A DNA stretch of 64,000 nucleotides from Acidimicrobiales bacterium (GCA_029245675.1 JAQWOV010000025.1:32421-96420); one strand, 5' to 3'. Positions 53,578 to 62,738 are shown, numbered from the stretch's first letter. Notes: generated by a model from the sequence alone, not told the origin. Made by a program: numbers and translations.

Positions 53578-55479
53578 ATGAGCGAACGACTCACAGTGCC
53601 AATGGTAAGAGACAATGGAGAGCTGCGTGAAGCAACGTGGGGAGAGGCTTTTGAAAGAGCAGCTTCAGGATTCCAAAAAGTTGTCGAAGAACATGGTCCT
53701 ACAGCGTTCGGTATGTTTAGTTGTTCAAAGACTACAAATGAGGTGAATTATGCCGTTCAACGGTTTTCACGCTCAGTGATAGGTTCGAACAACATTGACA
53801 GTTGTAACCGAACTTGACACGCTCCCAGTGTCGTCGGTCTGGCGACAGTATTCGGAGCAGGTGGAGGAACCTCCTCTTATATCGAGGTAGAAAATGTTGA
53901 TTCAATTTTATTATGGGGATCGAATGCCCGCGATGCTCACCCAATTTATTTTCATCATGTACTAAAAGGCCTTAGTAACGGTGCAAAAATGTGGGTTGTT
54001 GACCCTAGGCGGACATCTTCAGCAAAGTTCGCCGACGCATGGCTAGGTCTGAACGTTGGAACAGATATCGCTTTAGCTAACGGTGTGGCGCGAGAAATCA
54101 TTCACGCTGGCCTAGTCAACGAAGAGTTCATTGAAAACGCTACGGAAGGCTATGAAGAGTTCAAAACCCACGTAGAGCCATGGACACTTGATGTAACTTC
54201 CGAAGTAACTGGTGTTCCAAGTGAAGCAATCGCCGATTTAGCACATGGCTATGCAACCGCTCCAACTGCTCAAATTCTTTGGACTCTGGGTATAACAGAA
54301 CATCACACCGGGGTCGACAACGTCCTCGCTTTATCAAACCTTGCTTTATTAACTGGTCATGTCGGAAGGCCAGGTTCTGGACTTGTCCCACTACGCGGAC
54401 AAAACAATGTTCAAGGCGGCGGTGACATGGGAGCGCTTCCAAACAAGTTGCCTGGCTTCCAAGATGTTGATGATGACAACATACGAGCGCGCTTTGAAAA
54501 AACTTGGAAAGCGGAATTCACAGGAGAACATGGACTTAACCTGACAGAAATGTTTGAGGCCATGGGGCAAGATACGTTACGTGCAGTATGGGTCATAGGA
54601 GAAAATCCTGCCGATTCCGAAGCAGACGTCAAGCATGCTCGTGCCATGCTGGAACGATTAGAAATACTCGTAGTCCAAGATGTGTTCATGACCCGCACAG
54701 CTCAGATGGCGGATGTAGTCTTTCCAGCAGCATTAGGTTGGGCTGAATCTGAAGGAACAGCTACTTCAAGTGAGCGTCGTGTACAACGAATCCGTGCAGC
54801 AGTTCCTCCACCAGGCCAGGCTAAGCAAGAAATAGAAATCATTTCAGAAATGGCAAAACGACTGGGATCAACGACTTGGGGAAATCCTACACCTCAAGAA
54901 TTATGGGACGAGTTAAGAACCCTTTCTCCGATGCATGGTGGAATGTCATGGGAACGACTTGAAACGGAAGGAGGAATTCAGTGGCCATGCCCCGACGAAG
55001 ATCACCCTGGCAGCCTATTTCTTCATGGACGTTTATGGGAACGACCAATTTCAGGACGAAAGGCGCCATTTTCATGTGTGGAACATCGACCTCCAGTAGA
55101 TGAACTAACTGATGAGTTCCCGATACGTCTCACAACCGGACGAGTTCTGGACTCTTTTAACACCGGAGTTCAATCTGGAAAATTTGACTCCCCGATCCGA
55201 TCCGGAGATGCCTTAGAAATATCTTCAGAAGATGCGGCAACGCTAAACATTGTTGATGGCGAAACAGTTAGAGTCTCTTCGCGTAGGGGATCAATATTGA
55301 TGAGAGTAAAGACAGATGCAGAACTTCAAGTCGGTCTCGCATTCACGACATTCCACTTTCCAGAATTAGTTGATATCAATCAACTAACCAGTGACGCAAC
55401 GGACAGCAAGTCAGGAACCGGAGAGTTCAAAGCAGCCGCAATAAAGATTGAAAAAATTGAGAGTATGGCTAATGTCTGA
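53578..55479 (+). CDS. fdhA: Formate dehydrogenase catalytic (bis-MGD) part, selenocysteine at TGA 53815
   Basis: One frame runs from ATG 53578 (after AAGGAG) to the TGA at 55477, interrupted only by TGA at 53815-53817 (residue 80 of 633). Around it the protein reads NNIDSCNRT-TGA-HAPSVVGL. Molybdenum/tungsten formate dehydrogenases have Cys or selenocysteine at this position (for example CARVUHGPSV in E. coli FdhF). A SECIS-like hairpin follows. Downstream: ANGVAREIIHAGLV, ILWTLGITEHHTGVDNVLAL, GHVGRPGSGLVPLRGQNNVQ, and a C-terminal aspartate-decarboxylase-like domain (LTTGRVLDSFNTGVQSG). The usual N-terminal iron-sulfur domains are absent here and are encoded at 57274-58137. Conventional callers would break this gene at the TGA. 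Confidence 0.9.
53815..53847 (+). promoter_or_regulatory. Selenocysteine codon and SECIS-like hairpin
   Basis: TGA 53815-53817 is followed after 11 bases by a hairpin: TGTCGTC (53829-53835), loop GGTCT (53836-53840) and GGCGACA (53841-53847). The stem has one T-G wobble, or a bulged T if C35 pairs with the next G. In E. coli fdhF the hairpin also begins 11 bases after the UGA and has a GGUCU-containing loop, as I recall. The match in spacing and loop is strong evidence for SelB-dependent decoding. Confidence 0.85.
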
Positions 55480-57277
55480 TCTCAAATTTGGAACCGAAGA
55501 GCCAACCGCAGAAGAAAAAACAGCAATTGATGAACTCTTATCAGAAATAGGGCCAGCAGAGATCAAACTAGATGAAAGGTTTGTTGTAGGTGGCCGGACC
55601 AGAGTCAAAGATCGAAGACGGTTGCTCTTACCCGCACTGCATGAACTGCAGAATGCCTCCGGTTGGATTAGTCCCGGTGGCCTCAACTACGCATGTAAAG
55701 TTTTAGGGATTCCACCTGCAGAGGCTTATGGAGTAGCCACTTTTTATCACCTCTTTTCTCATGAATCCCCAGAAGCCAAAGATTTAATCCATGTTTGCGA
55801 CGATGTCGCTTGTCGGCTTGTCGGAGCAGAAACTCTCATCAAGGACTTGAAAGATTCCGGCTACAAAGTAAAACCCAGCCCTTGCTTAGGTCAGTGTGAA
55901 CGTGCTCCAAGTGTTCTTATACAACGCACAAATAAAAAGGATCTAACCGCCGTCGCAGAATCCAATAACTCTCTTACAGCAGTCAACGTAGAACAAGTTT
56001 TAACATCAGAAACGGTGACGCCACAAATGACAGTTCCACAGAAAGGGTCAGAGGCCCTGTCTCTACTTTCTCGCGTTGGTGTAGTTGACCCAGAGAGCAT
56101 TGAAGGGTACATAAAACTAAATGGTTATGACGCGTTAAAAAAAGCTTTAACAATTGGGCCGGACAAAGTGATAGAAGAAGTAACCACCTCAAAACTTTCT
56201 GGACGGGGAGGCGCGGCATTTCCGACAGGAGTTAAGTGGAGAGCAGTAGCTGATCAAGTTGGTCGACCCCGTCATCTTGTTTGCAATGCAGACGAATCAG
56301 AACCAGGTACTTTCAAGGATCGAACGATAATGGAGGGGGACCCTTTTGCTGTAATTGAGGCAATGACCATTGCTGGATTCTCAATTGGAGCAGAACAAGG
56401 CTGGCTGTATCTTCGTGGAGAGTACCCCGTTGCAGCTGAACGTTTAGAGAACGCAATCACAGAGGCGAGAAAAAAAGGTTTCCTTGGCGAGAACATAGCT
56501 GGCACAGAGTTCAATTTTGATATCCATCTTTATAAAGGTGCCGGTGCTTATATCTGCGGTGAAGAAACAGCATTGTTTAACTCAATAGAAGGCTTCCGAG
56601 GAGAACCACGCAATAAGCCGCCCTTTCCCACAACGCATGGGTTATTTGGAGAACCAACAGCGATAAATAATGTAGAAACCCTAGTAAACGTGCTTTCTAT
56701 CCTGACTCTTGGCGGGGAGAAGTACGCCATGCAAGGAACGGGAAACTCCACAGGAACCCGATTATTTTGTTTAAGTGGACGTGTCGTAAATCCAGGAGTT
56801 TATGAACACCCATTTGGGATAACACTGCGTGAAGTAATTGAAGCTGCAGGAGGCGTAACGAATTCTAAAAAAATCAAAGCAATTCTGCTTGGCGGAGCGG
56901 CAGGAAGTTTTGTCACTTCCAATTATTTAGATCTACCTATGACACTCGAAGATACAAGGGAAGCCGGTGTGTCATTAGGCTCAGGAGTGGTCATGGTGTT
57001 TGACGAATCCGATGACCTGCCAGACACTGTTCGTCGGATCGCACAATTTTTCCGTGATGAATCCTGCGGTCAATGTGTCCCTTGTCGAGTGGGCACAGTC
57101 CGACAAGAAGAGGTTCTCGCTCGATTTACGCGAAACACTCCTTTTGATACAGATGAAGAACTTCTTGAAGATTTAAGTACGGTAATGAAAGATGCTTCAA
57201 TTTGTGGTTTAGGACATACCGCATCAGGGGCTGTATTGTCTGCTATCAACCTTGGACTACTGGAGAGAACACTATGA
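55472..57277 (+). CDS. Fused NuoE-NuoF type NAD-linked formate dehydrogenase subunit
   Basis: The likely start is ATG 55472, overlapping the fdhA stop by eight bases. Residues about 1-175 are a NuoE/FdsG thioredoxin-like [2Fe-2S] domain (VCDDVACRLVG, CLGQCERAPS). Residues about 200-601 are NuoF/FdsB-like: LSGRGGAAFPTGVKWRAVA and GAGAYICGEETALFNSIEG (FMN and NAD sites), ending SCGQCVPCRVGT ([4Fe-4S]). It takes electrons from the catalytic subunit to NAD+. One chain replaces the two subunits FdsG and FdsB. It overlaps the next gene by four bases. Confidence 0.92.
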   Translation: MSDLKFGTEEPTAEEKTAIDELLSEIGPAEIKLDERFVVGGRTRVKDRRRLLLPALHELQNASGWISPGGLNYACKVLGIPPAEAYGVATFYHLFSHESPEAKDLIHVCDDVACRLVGAETLIKDLKDSGYKVKPSPCLGQCERAPSVLIQRTNKKDLTAVAESNNSLTAVNVEQVLTSETVTPQMTVPQKGSEALSLLSRVGVVDPESIEGYIKLNGYDALKKALTIGPDKVIEEVTTSKLSGRGGAAFPTGVKWRAVADQVGRPRHLVCNADESEPGTFKDRTIMEGDPFAVIEAMTIAGFSIGAEQGWLYLRGEYPVAAERLENAITEARKKGFLGENIAGTEFNFDIHLYKGAGAYICGEETALFNSIEGFRGEPRNKPPFPTTHGLFGEPTAINNVETLVNVLSILTLGGEKYAMQGTGNSTGTRLFCLSGRVVNPGVYEHPFGITLREVIEAAGGVTNSKKIKAILLGGAAGSFVTSNYLDLPMTLEDTREAGVSLGSGVVMVFDESDDLPDTVRRIAQFFRDESCGQCVPCRVGTVRQEEVLARFTRNTPFDTDEELLEDLSTVMKDASICGLGHTASGAVLSAINLGLLERTL

Positions 57278-58137
57278 ATGAGATTCCAGTTGGAGCTCCC
57301 CGCTCACAAATAGAAGTTCAAATAGATGGTAAACAGGTGAAGGCCGTTGAAGGCGCAACCATTCTTAATATTTGCCAAAAAGAAGGAATAGACACGCCAA
57401 CTCTTTGTTGGGCAGAGAACTTAACTCCAGTGAATGTTTGTCGAGTATGCGTAGTGGAAGTAGAAGGTTCAAGAACCTTAGTTCCTTCGTGTTCACGTCC
57501 CGCCGAAGACGGGATGGTTATTTCAACCGATAGCGACCGTGTACGCAAGAGCAGGAAATTGGTTTTCGAGTTACTTGATTCTTCTGTTGAAATGGATCGT
57601 TCCACGGCAGAAGTTAAAGAGTGGATGGAACATTATGAGGTGGACAGCTCACGAATGGGAAGCAAAAATGAAATTGCTACTGTCGCTCAACCTCCGAAAA
57701 TACAAGACTCTCTATATGTGCGCGACTATGAACGCTGCATTCTCTGCTACAAATGCGTGGAAGCATGCGGAGAAGATGCGCAACATACCTTTGCAATAGC
57801 AACAGCTGGCCGAGGATTCGATGCACATATTTCAACAGAATTTGATGTTTCCTTGCCTGATTCAGCCTGTGTTTACTGTGGCAACTGCATTGGGGTTTGC
57901 CCCACGGGAGCACTTGTCTTTAAAACTGAGCATGATATGCGCGAAGAGGGTACATGGGACGAGGAAACTCAAGAGGTAACAACAACTGTTTGTTCATTTT
58001 GTGGTGTTGGCTGTAATTTAGAGCTACATGTTCAAGACGAAAAGATTGTGAAAGTTACTTCTCCTGCAGATCACTCTGTTACTTCTGGGCATCTTTGCAT
58101 TAAGGGTCGTTTTGGCTGGCAACACGTCCAATCTTGA
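57274..58137 (+). CDS. Detached N-terminal iron-sulfur part of the formate dehydrogenase alpha subunit
   Basis: The 287-residue protein has, in order, a [2Fe-2S] domain (LCWAENLTPVNVCRVCVVEV, about 44-63), two [4Fe-4S] ferredoxin motifs (CILCYKCVEAC and CVYCGNCIGVCPTG), and the molybdopterin-oxidoreductase [4Fe-4S] motif (CSFCGVGCNLELHV, ending GHLCIKGRFGWQ). It stops at VQS, exactly before the position where the catalytic part normally continues (RLT.P..R.G). The catalytic part begins SERLTVPMVRDNGEL at 53578. The two proteins therefore equal one split FdhA, with the pieces in reverse gene order. Confidence 0.88.
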   Translation: MNEIPVGAPRSQIEVQIDGKQVKAVEGATILNICQKEGIDTPTLCWAENLTPVNVCRVCVVEVEGSRTLVPSCSRPAEDGMVISTDSDRVRKSRKLVFELLDSSVEMDRSTAEVKEWMEHYEVDSSRMGSKNEIATVAQPPKIQDSLYVRDYERCILCYKCVEACGEDAQHTFAIATAGRGFDAHISTEFDVSLPDSACVYCGNCIGVCPTGALVFKTEHDMREEGTWDEETQEVTTTVCSFCGVGCNLELHVQDEKIVKVTSPADHSVTSGHLCIKGRFGWQHVQS

Positions 58138-58286
58138 AGAAAGTCTTTAGAACCCATAGCAAAATGCTCAAGAATGGCGTCATGTCGGCTAAAGTTCCGG
58201 GATCGCAGTTTTCTATGCTCACATATAAGTTTTATGGTGTAAGAGATTGAGATAGTTTAAACAAGTCAATGAAAGAAGGGAAAACG
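58138..58286. other. Intergenic stretch upstream of livH
   Basis: The 131 bases between the iron-sulfur gene and the first livH start at 58269 contain no gene. A promoter for the liv operon is expected. I see no clear terminator hairpin and no copy of the IclR-type palindrome. The ten-base match to the R2 repeat near 58163 is too short to mean anything. Confidence 0.3.
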
Positions 58287-59414
58287 GTGACTGCAGTAGT
58301 AGAGGGGAAATCGAAAAGACGAACTCCACTAGTTGACCGCTTTCTCTTTGTGGTGAAAGTTGTCTTGATCGGACTTGTAACCATCGGTTTCTTAGCTTTT
58401 GTGGCTCAACAAATTTCACCTGATAATTGGTTTGCTAGGTGGCGTAATCCCGGAGCGACTGGGCTCTCAGCAGATCAAATAAAAGGCTTAGTTATATCAG
58501 GACTCTCACAAGGAGTTTTCTACGGGTTGATTGCTTTGGGCTACTCAATGGTTTATGGCGTACTCGGTTTCATTAACTTCGCACACGGTGAAGTGTTTAT
58601 GGTCAGTGCTTATACGGGCTATATAGCAGCAAATAAATTTTCGGCGAACGGTATGTGGGAAAGCAATTTTGCTCTTTGCCTATTAATAGTTCTTCTTCTT
58701 GCTGTAATGGTTTCTACAGTAACTGCTGTTCTGACGGAGCGGATTGCTTATCGTCCTCTTCGCAACTCTCCTCGACTCATACCGCTAATCACTTCAATTG
58801 GTGTTTCGTTTGTCCTTCAAAATGCTGTACTTGGGATCTTCGGTCCTGGAACTCAGGGTTACCCGCAATTGCCTGAATGGCTAGCGAAACAAAGATCGAT
58901 ACTTACGTTTGAAATATCTGGAATAAAAATTCTTGTCTTCCTGGTAACCATAGTTTCAATGACGGGACTCTGGTATTTAGTTGAACGTACAAAAACCGGT
59001 AAGGCAATGAGGGCGGTAGCAGAGGACAAAGAAATTGCTTCCTTGATGGGAATCAACGTAAACCGAATCATTGTGACAACCTTTGCTGTTGGTGGAGCAA
59101 TGGCAGGAGTCGCAGGAGTAATGTTTGGACTCTTGTTCCGTGCCGTGAATCCGATGACAGGGTTCCTTCCTGGCATTAAAGCTTTCACTGCTGCAGTTGT
59201 GGGAGGTATAGGTAATCTTGGCGGAGCGATGTCTGGAGGCCTTGCTCTTGGATCGGCAGAATCAATCGCTCCACAATTAATTCTTGAACCCCTTGGAGTT
59301 CCAGGCGTCACGCAATTAAAGGACGCTGTGGCCTTCACTGTCCTAGTTATGGTTCTTTTATTCAAGCCATCTGGATTATTTGGTGAGCGTCTTTCAGCGG
59401 AGGACAGGGCATGA
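58287..59414 (+). CDS. livH: LivH-type ABC permease
   Basis: The permease has eight or so hydrophobic segments and the LivH signature GLIALGYSMVYGVLGFINFAHGEVF near the N-terminus in two adjacent runs. The second half has LMGINVNRIIVTTFAVGGAM and a late GGIGNLGGAMSGG. GTG 58287, with GAAGGG six bases upstream, is the preferred start; ATG 58269 would add six residues but has no SD. It overlaps livM by four bases (ATGA). With livM, livG and livF it forms a complete importer core. The cargo is unknown; betaine-like or amino compounds are possible from context. Confidence 0.9.
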   Translation: MTAVVEGKSKRRTPLVDRFLFVVKVVLIGLVTIGFLAFVAQQISPDNWFARWRNPGATGLSADQIKGLVISGLSQGVFYGLIALGYSMVYGVLGFINFAHGEVFMVSAYTGYIAANKFSANGMWESNFALCLLIVLLLAVMVSTVTAVLTERIAYRPLRNSPRLIPLITSIGVSFVLQNAVLGIFGPGTQGYPQLPEWLAKQRSILTFEISGIKILVFLVTIVSMTGLWYLVERTKTGKAMRAVAEDKEIASLMGINVNRIIVTTFAVGGAMAGVAGVMFGLLFRAVNPMTGFLPGIKAFTAAVVGGIGNLGGAMSGGLALGSAESIAPQLILEPLGVPGVTQLKDAVAFTVLVMVLLFKPSGLFGERLSAEDRA

Positions 59415-61195
59415 CAACTTTGCCTTCCACGTTACTTCTAGACTGGAAACGAATTTTCAAATGGGGGCCAATCTGCGCTGCTGCTCTCCTATTTGTCTCC
59501 TTAGTCGGGATGCCTATAAAGCTTGATCCAAAAAGCATTATCAGTCCTTTATTGAGCCTCGGCTATGTTTCTTTGTTCTGGTTGCCTCTTATCTTTGGTT
59601 ATATCGCTTCATCACGTGTAGTGCTCGAAGGTGTAGAAACATCAAAACCAGGACTTTCAGACTTACTCACTGGTGTTTTAACTGGCGCTATCGGCGGAGC
59701 TGGACTTACGTTGTTGATGTTAGGAATAGAAAACTTTGACATTCGAGACCCTCTAATTAACTGGAGTCCACAACTTCTTGAAGTCCTTGCGTTCGGGGCT
59801 CGGGATCTAAATTCGGCAGTATGGATCGGTATAGGTGGAGCTCTGGGTCTCGTAGGGGCGGCTCTAAATGTAATACCGGAAAGTCTTCGACGAGTGGTTT
59901 CTTATGGGTCTTTTACAGTTCTTGCCGTAGCTATTTTTGAACCAGCATTAGATGATATGTCTGAAGGTTTCCGCCTTGAGTGGCTAATCGAACTTATTTT
60001 CCAAAAGCGTGGAGGTTTAAAGCTTTGGCCAGCAATTATTTTAGCGTCCTTGATCGGACTGATTTCAGTCATTTCTAAAGGCAAAGTGAAAAAAGCCGTA
60101 GCTCAATACCGAGAACAAGAGGGATCGCAGAAGAAACAAACTTCTTACGTACTCTTTGGAATTGTTGCAGTGCTAGGGATCGTTCTTCCAATATTCATGG
60201 GAACTTATGTCAACTCTCTACTCGCAAATGTCGGCATCTTCCTGCTTCTGGCTCTCGGTCTCAACATTGTTGTAGGACTTGCTGGAATACTTGATCTTGG
60301 TTATGTCGCGTTTTTCGCAGTAGGAGCGTACACCACTGCAGTTTTTACTTCGGAGCTATCACCATTCTTTGCTCCGGGAATGACCTGGGCTCTTTCGCTG
60401 GTGTTTGTCGTTATCCTTGCGGCTTTGACGGGGCTAATTATTGGAGCACCGGTGATCCGCATGCGAGGAGATTATCTCGCCATTGTGACGTTAGGTTTTG
60501 GCGAGATTATTCGGTTACTCTTTCTGTCAGATTTCCTCAAGCCGTATTTCGGTGGGGCACAAGGAATTCTTGGTATTCCAGGCATTGATCTAGGTTTTGT
60601 TTACATCTCGGGGACAGACACTAGAGGCATCTTCTACCTAGTTCTCTTCTTCTGTGCCCTTGCGGTTTACGTGTCTTGGCGTTTGCAGGCTTCGCGACTC
60701 GGACGTTCATGGATGGCGATTAGGGAAGACGAACAAGTCGCCGAAGCTATGGGTATCAATACCGTTAACTCGAAACTTATGGCTTTCGTCGTCGGGGCGG
60801 TTTTAGCTTCTTTCGCGGGAGCGATTATGGCCGCGCGAGTAGGTTCGGTATTCCCTAACAGTTTCATGATTCTTATATCAATTGTGATTCTTGTAGTGGT
60901 GATTGTTGGAGGAATGGGTTCAATTCCCGGGGTGTTTGTTGGAGCGTTTGTTCTTATTGGAATCCTTGGCGGTCCAAAGCAGCCCGGCTTGTTGCAAGAA
61001 TTCGGTTCATTGAAGTTACTTGTGTATGGAATGCTGCTGGTCTACATGATGCTCCAACGGCCCGAGGGACTTGTGCCAAGCGCTCGTCGAACTCAAGAGT
61101 TGCATCAAGAAGAATTCCTCCAAGACTCTTGGCTTAAAGGAACGGACGCCGAAGACGAGGAACAACCCGTTGAGGGAGAGGAAGCCCAGATATGA
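59411..61195 (+). CDS. livM: LivM-type ABC permease with long N-terminal membrane extension
   Basis: The 594-residue permease has its LivM core from about residue 245 to 560: LALGLNIVVGLAGILDLGYV, VIRMRGDYLAIVTLGFGEII, LGRSWMAIREDEQVAEAMG and GGMGSIPGVFVG. Before it lie about 240 residues with around six extra hydrophobic segments, more than the usual LivM of about 320-420 residues. Some gamma-proteobacterial LivM proteins also have an N-terminal extension (DUF3382), but this one is longer. The C-terminal tail is acidic. It overlaps both neighbours by four bases. Confidence 0.9.
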   Translation: MTTLPSTLLLDWKRIFKWGPICAAALLFVSLVGMPIKLDPKSIISPLLSLGYVSLFWLPLIFGYIASSRVVLEGVETSKPGLSDLLTGVLTGAIGGAGLTLLMLGIENFDIRDPLINWSPQLLEVLAFGARDLNSAVWIGIGGALGLVGAALNVIPESLRRVVSYGSFTVLAVAIFEPALDDMSEGFRLEWLIELIFQKRGGLKLWPAIILASLIGLISVISKGKVKKAVAQYREQEGSQKKQTSYVLFGIVAVLGIVLPIFMGTYVNSLLANVGIFLLLALGLNIVVGLAGILDLGYVAFFAVGAYTTAVFTSELSPFFAPGMTWALSLVFVVILAALTGLIIGAPVIRMRGDYLAIVTLGFGEIIRLLFLSDFLKPYFGGAQGILGIPGIDLGFVYISGTDTRGIFYLVLFFCALAVYVSWRLQASRLGRSWMAIREDEQVAEAMGINTVNSKLMAFVVGAVLASFAGAIMAARVGSVFPNSFMILISIVILVVVIVGGMGSIPGVFVGAFVLIGILGGPKQPGLLQEFGSLKLLVYGMLLVYMMLQRPEGLVPSARRTQELHQEEFLQDSWLKGTDAEDEEQPVEGEEAQI

Positions 61196-61980
61196 GCCAC
61201 CTTCTTGAAATCAAAGATTTACAAGTTACTTTCGGCGGTCTAGATGCTCTCTCTGGATTGAATTTTCATGTTGACGAAGGAGAGATTGTAAGTGTTATCG
61301 GTCCTAATGGGGCTGGGAAAACAACATTCTTCAACACGATTACTGGTTTGGTTGAGCCAACAGGGGGGGACATCCTATTTCAAGGGGATTCGGTTCTAGG
61401 TTTAGAACCAAATGAAATAACTAGTTTGGGTATTGCCCGGACATTTCAAAATGTTCGCCTTTTCCCAAATATGACGATTCTTGAAAATGTGATGGTTGCG
61501 CAGCATTGTCGAACTTCTCAGAACGTATTTGGAGCGCTATTTCAAACAAAAGCATTCAAAAAGGAAGAAGAAGAGATCAGGCAACGTGGAGAAGAGATTC
61601 TTAGTTTCTTCGGATCTCGATTAGTCGGCTACCGCCTTGACCAGGCGGCTTTCATGCTTTCGTATGCCAATCGAAGAAGATTAGAAATTGCTAGAGCTAT
61701 GGCGACTCAACCTCGGTTGATGCTTCTTGATGAGCCAGTAGCTGGAATGAATCCGTCAGAAACTGCTGAACTGACTGAACTTATAGGACGATTACGCTCA
61801 GAATGGGGTTTCACAATTGTGATTATTGAACACGATATGGCAGTCGTGAAAAATGTTTCAGACCGAGTTGTAGTTCTTGACCACGGTGTGCCGATTGCAA
61901 GTGGAAGTTTTGAGGAAGTCTCAACTGATCCCGATGTAATTGAGGCGTACCTTGGCCGACCAGTGGAGAGTCACTCGTGA
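61192..61980 (+). CDS. livG: LivG-type ABC ATPase
   Basis: The 262-residue ATPase has Walker A GPNGAGKTT, a LivG-type RTFQNVRLFPNMTILENVMV, a variant signature LSYANRRRLEIARAM, Walker B LMLLDEPVAGMN and the switch His in VIIEHDMAVV. The C-terminal VIEAYLGRP is typical. It is a member of the importer with LivH, LivM and LivF; both ends overlap the neighbours by four bases. Confidence 0.94.
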   Translation: MSHLLEIKDLQVTFGGLDALSGLNFHVDEGEIVSVIGPNGAGKTTFFNTITGLVEPTGGDILFQGDSVLGLEPNEITSLGIARTFQNVRLFPNMTILENVMVAQHCRTSQNVFGALFQTKAFKKEEEEIRQRGEEILSFFGSRLVGYRLDQAAFMLSYANRRRLEIARAMATQPRLMLLDEPVAGMNPSETAELTELIGRLRSEWGFTIVIIEHDMAVVKNVSDRVVVLDHGVPIASGSFEEVSTDPDVIEAYLGRPVESHS

Positions 61981-62738
61981 GCACAGAGACAAGTAATTCA
62001 GAATCAACTGATCCTTCGGCTTTACTTGAGTTCCGTCAAGTTAATACACATTACGGAGCGGTTCACATACTAAAAGATGTTGATTTAGCTATTTACCCCG
62101 GAGAACTAGTTTGTTTATTGGGTGGAAACGCAAGCGGTAAAACTACGACACTTAAAACTCTTTTAGGTATGGTCACCCCTACTTCAGGAGACGTTGTGCT
62201 TGATGGGGAGGTCGTCAATAACCAGCCCACGAGTTATCGGGTGGCTAATGGGGTCACAATGGTTCCGGAGAATCGTCGCTTGTTTAAACGTTTAACCGTT
62301 AAAGAGAACCTTATGTTAGGGGCCTATCTCCGTAATGATCGAGATGGCATCAACGAAGATATTGAATATGTTTACGATCTTTTCCCTCGAGTCAAAGAGA
62401 GATTGTCACAGAAAGCTGGAACGCTTTCAGGTGGAGAGCAGCAGATGGTTGCAATAGGTCGAGCGCTTATGTCTAGACCAAAAGTTTTACTTATGGATGA
62501 ACCTTCAATGGGATTGGCACCAGCTCTAGTTCAACAAAACTTTGAATTAATTGAGAAAATCAATAATGAGGGTATGGCAATTTTTATGGTTGAGCAGAAC
62601 GCAAATATGGCTCTTTCCATAGCTGATCGCGGATGGGTTCTTCTCACAGGACGAGTAATACTTGATGATACGGCTGAAGCACTACGCGCCAATGAGGACT
62701 TGCAGAAGGCTTATCTCGGCGGCGGTTCTGGCGAGTAA
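61977..62738 (+). CDS. livF: LivF-type ABC ATPase
   Basis: The 253-residue ATPase starts at a GTG overlapping livG. It has Walker A GGNASGKTT, the LivF-type TMVPENRRLFKRLTVKENL, signature LSGGEQQMVAIGRALM, Walker B VLLMDEPSMGLAP and the switch segment FMVEQNANMAL. The C-terminal LQKAYLGGG is typical. It ends the liv operon. The binding protein is probably the gene starting at 63893. Confidence 0.94.
   Translation: MSTETSNSESTDPSALLEFRQVNTHYGAVHILKDVDLAIYPGELVCLLGGNASGKTTTLKTLLGMVTPTSGDVVLDGEVVNNQPTSYRVANGVTMVPENRRLFKRLTVKENLMLGAYLRNDRDGINEDIEYVYDLFPRVKERLSQKAGTLSGGEQQMVAIGRALMSRPKVLLMDEPSMGLAPALVQQNFELIEKINNEGMAIFMVEQNANMALSIADRGWVLLTGRVILDDTAEALRANEDLQKAYLGGGSGE

Noticed and set aside
53989..55479. 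A separate gene starting at ATG 53989 encoding only a formate dehydrogenase fragment
   Set aside because: The frame continues upstream through the TGA at 53815 with clear formate dehydrogenase sequence on both sides, so it is one selenocysteine gene.
58135..58137. The TGA ending the iron-sulfur gene as a second selenocysteine codon
   Set aside because: The sequence beyond it shows no family resemblance, and the frame soon meets another stop. No SECIS-like hairpin follows.
58161..58175. A third copy of the R2 repeat near livH
   Set aside because: Only about ten bases (TGCTCAAGAA) match, which is expected by chance in 64 kb.
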